A stretch of 64,000 nt of DNA from Bathymodiolus brooksi (lineage: Eukaryota > Mollusca > Bivalvia > Mytilida > Modiolidae): contig OY804579.1 of assembly GCA_963680875.1 (NCBI GenBank), forward strand, positions 26,335,804-26,399,803, written 5' to 3'. The notes under the pieces were generated by a model. The model searched no databases, was not told the origin of the DNA, and saw nothing but the letters and a program-made list of their open reading frames with translations. The translations under genes were made by a program, and so were the position numbers. Positions 58,952-64,000 of this stretch are shown here, piece by piece (within the stretch, counting starts at the first letter, position 1; each line of letters starts with the position of its first letter).

Positions 58952-59885
58952 TCACCCTACTTGGTCGTACGAATAAAGGAACAAGTCGACGAGAAGATTA
59001 GCACAGCTTGTACCCATAGGTATGCCGACTGTCTGGTGAAACACACGTCCATCAAACATAACTAATATGTTGTCAATCAAAACCATGAGTATGTTGATGA
59101 TATCAGCTTCAGAGAAATTTTTGGTAGAATCAGAGTAGTTTTTTTTACAAAGTAAGTACGTTGGCCATTCTCTTTTTTTATGGAAAAAAGAGTTTGAAGA
59201 TACCAAAGGATTAATCAGAATCCGTATATCGAAGAAGAACAGAAAACACAATGGCCAAAAGAAAAAGGACATACAGCGATCTACAAAACATACACATAAA
59301 ACTAAAGATCGAGTAACACGAACCGCACTAAAAACCAAGGGTGAATTCATGTGCTCCGGCAGGGTAGGCAGTTGGTTGGTCCAACTCCCTTAAACTTTCT
59401 ATCAGCTTAGAGTGAGCAATAGTTGGGTAGAGGGTAGATAATTCAAATGTGTTAATGCCATTGCAGGAGGAGAGGGACCTATATTGTATGTACTCTCTAA
59501 CACATCTTTAGAGTTCTTCAGAATCCACATCTGATTCACACCATCTCTTGCGTAGCTAGTGTCACAGTAACTCTGAATTTGATCGCTTTGATCGCTGATA
59601 GAATACACGTTAATAATTTGGAAAGAGGTTTCGTGGAGCATTAGGCAGACCCAACAATACAACGCTGTTTGAAAAGACACTTGTGTAATTTAGGAATCCA
59701 GTAGAGTGACGGTAGATCCAGCTTTTCATCTTTGGTTATGTTCAAAAGGAACATAAAACAGACTTTTAATTTTCCAGGATTTCCTCTTTCGTAAGTTTCG
59801 TCGGGGTATATGTAGGGTTACCAAGTGAATTGTCAATACTTAATTCTTTTATAAAGCAGTCTACGTAATGTGATGTACACACAAA
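58952..59885 (-). pseudogene. Penelope-like element copy P7, interrupted by a PLE tail
   Basis: From 59885 downward: FVCTSHYVDCFIKELSIDN near 59860-59800, YDTSYARDGVNQMWILKNSK region (59680-59402 frame, with DGVNQMWILKNSKDVLES), NTFELSTLYPTIAHSKL near 59455-59405. It then breaks at 59395 and resumes at about 59185 with HKKREWPTYLL, FSEADIINILMVLIDNILVM and VGIPMGTSCANLLVDLFLYS, ending before the catalytic Asp box. Same family as P5 by block similarity. Confidence 0.85.
59186..59395 (-). mobile_element. PLE 3'-tail inserted inside copy P7
   Basis: Forward sequence begins GAGTTTGAAGATACCAAAGG, then ATGGCCAAAAGAAAAAGG, ATCGAGTAACACGAACCGCA and GTGCTCCGGCAGGGTAGGCA. It is the tail seen at 55898-56115 and splits the reverse transcriptase of P7, so it is a severely truncated later insertion of a related element. 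Confidence 0.82.
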
Positions 59886-59935
59886 AATACCCCGAATCAA
59901 GTGTGCATACTCCAAATGAAGTGTGCATATGGTCC
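59886..59935. repeat. Two-unit fragment of the 22-bp minisatellite
   Basis: ATACCCCGAATCAAGTGTGC and CATACTCCAAATGAAGTGTG match the 55.4-kb array, directly at the 5' breakpoint of P7. Confidence 0.75.
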
Positions 59936-61412
59936 ACTTGCTGAGCGATTAAAAGACTGTTATTCCCATGTCGAATGTGAATACAAACATTTATTTATGA
60001 TTTATTTGGAAGATAACGACAAAGAAAAATATTATTGGTGTGTTTTGACGTGTTATTCGTACGAAATGATGTTAAACCCATGTATTTCTGTTTTGGACTT
60101 TACAACAATGAACCGTGTAAAAATAGTGCCTTTGTCACCCTACATGCTGTAGTACCGTGCCATATCTAACACATGGAAAACTGCCAATTATGAAGCTATT
60201 GGTTGTTGCCCGGCGATTGTAAAATTTCGTGCTGTACTTGTTCGTTTGATTTTCTTGACCATTTATGTAAATGATGCTGTTGATTTTATGCCAACACAGT
60301 TCGTTTGATTTATAATTGGTCAGGACAAAACACTATCATTTCATCCAGTAGTAAACCATCGTGTAATGACGACAACTCACTTGAAAGGTTTTCATAAACT
60401 CACAGGAAAACCTTAGCTATCGAAGCACAAAAGTATGAATCAATAAATAATTAAAAGGAGATCATGTGCCCCAGAAATATTAACCTTTAGTATTTGTCTC
60501 GTCTCAAAGTCCAATTAAAACGCTAATTATATGTAACTGTAAAACAACAATATTATGACTACATACTATATATCGTGATATGGTGTTTATAAACTAACAT
60601 AATGTGCAAACAATGTTTGTCGTGAGCACATCGACAATGCTGCATTCAGATCAAAAGTTTTCATGATTATTATACATTGTACGTTAATTAATTAGCATGT
60701 TTGTAAATATAAGATTTTATCTGGATTAGGAAATGGAAATGATGACAATGATAGTAATATCTGTATAAATCAATATAGGATTGTAACCAGCGAAAGATGG
60801 TAATATTGATCATATAATCACTCTCCTGTCTCATTTGTCACTTTACAATAAAAAGATCGGAAGTTATTTATATTAGTGTAGTATTTTTATCACCAAAGTA
60901 TTAGGATGGAAATTGCCTATCTTGTGACATTCTTTATGACAAACAGTTTTATGTGCATTGTCAATATTACAAGATCAGCAAGAATCCTTCCGTATTATTA
61001 TAAAATTATAGCTTTATTTTTCTATCGTTCTCTTGTTACAGGAAACAATTAGGCTGTATGGGTAGGCATTTTCCGTTTCGTCAATTATATACTGATCAAT
61101 AAAATGAATGCCAAATGTCAGTTGGATTCCTCGGGTTACTGTTCTCTTCCCATTAGCCCAATAGAAAACGTCGTTACAGAAATTGCTGCAATATTAATGA
61201 AGTTAGGATTATTACTTGAGGATATATAAGTAATTTTTACATACGTCAAATACAGAATTACTGGTAATATTAGTTGTAATTTAATGTTTTAGAAGATATT
61301 CTCGAGGGCATAAGAATATAATAAATCTAAAGCAGATATTCACTGCCGACAAATATACAAGTAGTCTTTGCTTTACCAGACATACTCTATAAATAATAGG
61401 GGTCATCTTGGT
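59936..61412. other. No gene seen
   Basis: The 83-residue frame at 59901-60152 shows no domain; the rest is AT-rich. Confidence 0.55.
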
Positions 61413-61414
61413 AG

Positions 61415-61650
61415 TCATAGTATGATAGCTGCATTTACAACTGCCTATGCAATCAAGTGTCTATCACCACTAACGTATGAGCTCGAATCCCGCTCAGGCG
61501 AGGTGTATTCGATATAGCATTATGTGATAACGTTTGTCCTTGGCAGGTCGGTGGTTTTATCCGGGTATTCCGATTTCATTCACCAATAAAACTGACGATA
61601 TAGCTGAAATATTGTTGAAAGTGGCGATACGCGCCAAACCTCTAATCCTC
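61415..61650 (+). mobile_element. tRNA-derived SINE, family 1
   Basis: The head near 61415-61500 has a B-box-like GAGCTCGAATCCCGC. The body has GGCAGGTCGGTGGTTTTATC, CGGGTATTCCG and AATAAAACTGACGATATAGC, ending GAAATATTGTTGAAAGTGGC. The order is the same as the 18.2-kb copy. Confidence 0.8.
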
Positions 61651-62164
61651 TATACATATATAAGAACCTTGTAAGAGTGAATCACACAGATGATATAAAA
61701 ATTTTATTTAATTTTCGCTATATAAAATGGACAAAACTTAAAATTAAACAAATAAAATTTGAGCCGATACTTAAGAATGTGAATAAAATGCCGAACTTCA
61801 CAGACAACTGAGTAATCTGTTAAATTATTATTTACATCACAACAAGGACAGTATCATTTACAAACATGAAGTAAAGTAACACAAATTGATTATTTGTAGA
61901 ATAGTTAGTGCCACACAATGTTGTAAAAAAAAATTATATTAATTATGATAAAGCTATTTATCTGGGTCATGAAAAGAAAACAATTTGCTTTCCCTTTTTA
62001 GGACGTACAAAACTAACAAATATTTACATAGCTTACACTCATTAATACGTATAAGGAAACAATAAATCAACCAACGAATCATTCTAAAAATAACATCATA
62101 GGTATCAGGAAGACCAATAAATATAAAAGGGGAACCGAAGGACATAGAAAACTCTAGGCACAAT
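61651..62164. other. No gene seen
   Basis: AT-rich; the minus frame 61954-62346 overlaps a repeat tail and is not a gene. Confidence 0.5.
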
Positions 62165-62340
62165 AAACAGAACGACGGAAACACACGCCCATGCGCACAC
62201 ACCCAACCACCCCCTCTCACACACACACACACACACAGAAAGCTTAGCATGTGAGCAACCATGTCCACATAAGAAAACAAGGAGAAACCCTGGTGCCCGC
62301 GAAGGGTAAGCTGTTGCTGTCTTTTAAAATACACCGTGTT
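62165..62340 (-). repeat. Diverged PLE tail fragment with (AC)n
   Basis: GGTGCCCGCGAAGGGTAAGC (about 62291-62310) matches the tail landmark GCTCCGGAAGGGTGAGC. An (AC)n run lies at about 62219-62237. Confidence 0.5.
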
Positions 62341-62549
62341 ATTCATACGTTGTAATGCGTCCCTTGTCAGTGCAATTTATAGATATACAACGTATGTGGA
62401 ATCTATGTAGACAAACGCTTTAATACTACTGATATGCAGTAATAGAACATGTCAAATGATTACTTCACAAATTAAAACAAATGATATAACGTTCACCGTA
62501 TTAAGTGATTAGCGATGTTTTTCTTTTTTTAAACGAGAGGACGTTTCTC
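62341..62549. other. Spacer, no gene seen
   Basis: Nothing recognised between the PLE tail and the tandem array. Confidence 0.45.
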
Positions 62550-64000
62550 ATTCATCTCTCATCGAAGGGCGAATGAATGGCCTATATTGGACTATGGAAT
62601 CATCACAGCATTCTCTCCTTAGCTCCTCCTTGGTGGCTCATGTTGGAATATAAAATCAATACAGCGTTCTCTCGTGCATTTCTCCTGAATATATCATTTT
62701 TGAAGATTGATTCACAGTAGAATTTTCACGTGAACTCCTTTAAAATAACCAATATTGCACTATGGACTCAATACATGATTTGCACGTGAACTCCTCCTGA
62801 ATGGCTTCTGTTAGATTACGGAATCATCACAGCATTATCCCGTACCTTCAAACTGAATGACTCATGTTGCACTATGGAATCGTCATCGCATTCTCACGTG
62901 AACTTCACCTGAATCAATGGGTCATCTTGAACTGTTGAATGGCCACAAATGTTCTCGTGAACTCCTCCAGAATGGCTTATTTTTGAAGATGAAATCGCCG
63001 TAGCATTCTCACGTGAACTCCTTCCAAATAGCCCATGTTGCACTATCGATTCATCAGAGCATTCTGTCGTAACCTCTTCCTGCATGACTCATGTTGGATT
63101 ACGGAATCATGAACTCCGCCTTAATAGCTCATGTTGGACAATAAAGTCAATACAGCATTCTTTCCTGAATTCCTCCTGAATATCTCATTTTTGAAGATTG
63201 AATCGCCGTAGATTTCTCAAGTGAACTCTTTTCAAATAGTCCATGTTGAATTATGGATTCATCAGCAATCTCACGTGAACTCCTCGCGAATGGTTCATGT
63301 TGGATTACGTAATCATCACAACATTCTCATCTAAGCTCCTCCTGACTGAGTCATGTTGCACTATGCAATCATCACAGCATATTCACATGAACTCCTCCTG
63401 AATAGCCCATGTTGCAATATGGAATCATGATATAATTCTCACACGCTACTGAATGCCTCATGTTGGATTACGGATTCATCACAGCATTCTAAGGTAAGCT
63501 ACTCCTGAATGACTCATTTTGCACTATGGAATCATCCCAGCATTCTCACGTGAAATCCTCCTTATTGAATGGCTCGTGTTAGACTACGGAATCATCACAC
63601 CATTCTCTCGTGAACTCCTCCTGAATGGCTCATGTTGGACTATGAAATCAATACTGCATTCTCTCGTTAACTCCTCCTGAATTATTAATTTTAGAAGATG
63701 GAATCGCTGTAGCATTCTCACGTGAACCTCTTCTAAATAGCCCATGTTGAGAAAATCTGAATTCGATACAACGATAGATCATATACATACGTATTATTAC
63801 AACATTCTCTCGTGAACTCCTCCTTAATGGCTGATGTTGGACTAGGGATTATCACAACACTCTCAAATGAACTCCTCCTGAATGGCTAATATTGGACAAT
63901 GGAATCATCACAGCATTCTCACGTAAACTGCTCCTGAATGACTTATGTTGCACTATGGAATCATCACAGCATTCTCACGTGAATTTCTCGTGAATGGCTC
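62550..64000. repeat. ~56-60-bp tandem array running off the window
   Basis: Recurring landmarks CATTCTCACGTGAACTCCTC, CTGAATGGCTCATGTTG and ACTATGGAATCATCACAG make units of about 56-60 bp, with roughly 24 diverged copies to the window end. Many units carry TCACGTGA, an E-box palindrome. Copies are far more diverged than in the 25- and 36-bp arrays, so it is older or less homogenised. No open frame of note. Confidence 0.92.

Overview
This window looks like non-genic, repeat-packed nuclear DNA of a metazoan, most likely a bivalve mollusc. The base composition is AT-rich, no intact multi-exon gene is visible, and there are no bacterial operons or ribosome binding sites. Penelope-like retroelements, tRNA-derived SINEs and palindromic MITEs resemble, from memory, repeats common in mussel and other bivalve genomes. 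The species guess is inference; no database was consulted. Nearly every recognisable protein is a decayed transposable-element gene.

Layout. 1-960: end of a Crypton-like tyrosine recombinase relic (minus). 3.1-4.05 kb: Tc1-like transposase relic and a SINE. 4.2-9.6 kb: a LINE (endonuclease, then reverse transcriptase) split by palindromic elements and a Penelope-like element (PLE). 11.6-12.3 kb: a non-autonomous DNA transposon with long inverted ends and a 9-bp target duplication. 12.66-16.64 kb: a 36-bp satellite with 221-bp and 1434-bp higher-order periods. 18.5-25.4 kb: a 25-bp satellite with a higher-order period of 74-76 units. 27.0-29.2 kb: a SINE, a PLE with GIY-YIG nuclease, and a large inverted repeat. 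31.8-33.6 kb: the best preserved PLE reverse transcriptase, with one in-frame stop. 36.9-37.3 kb: a CpG-rich cluster of NRF1-, ETS-, USF- and CRE-like sites. 42-45 kb: a LINE carrying RNase H, invaded by a Harbinger-like MITE. 45.1-47.9 kb: two tRNA-like SINE copies, two hammerhead-like ribozyme relics and a second GIY-YIG PLE. 48.7-49.9 kb: an L1/Tx1-type LINE tail. 52-60 kb: nested PLE copies, a complete 301-bp MITE, a 22-bp minisatellite open in all forward frames, and a gag/ORF1-like protein relic. 62.55-64 kb: a ~56-60-bp tandem array that runs off the window.

There is no pathway to assemble. The story is layered transposition: autonomous PLEs and LINEs, parasitic SINEs and MITEs, and two tandem arrays that grew by repeated duplication of larger blocks. 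Reading frames inside the satellites, on both strands, are by-products of repeat periodicity and are not annotated as genes.
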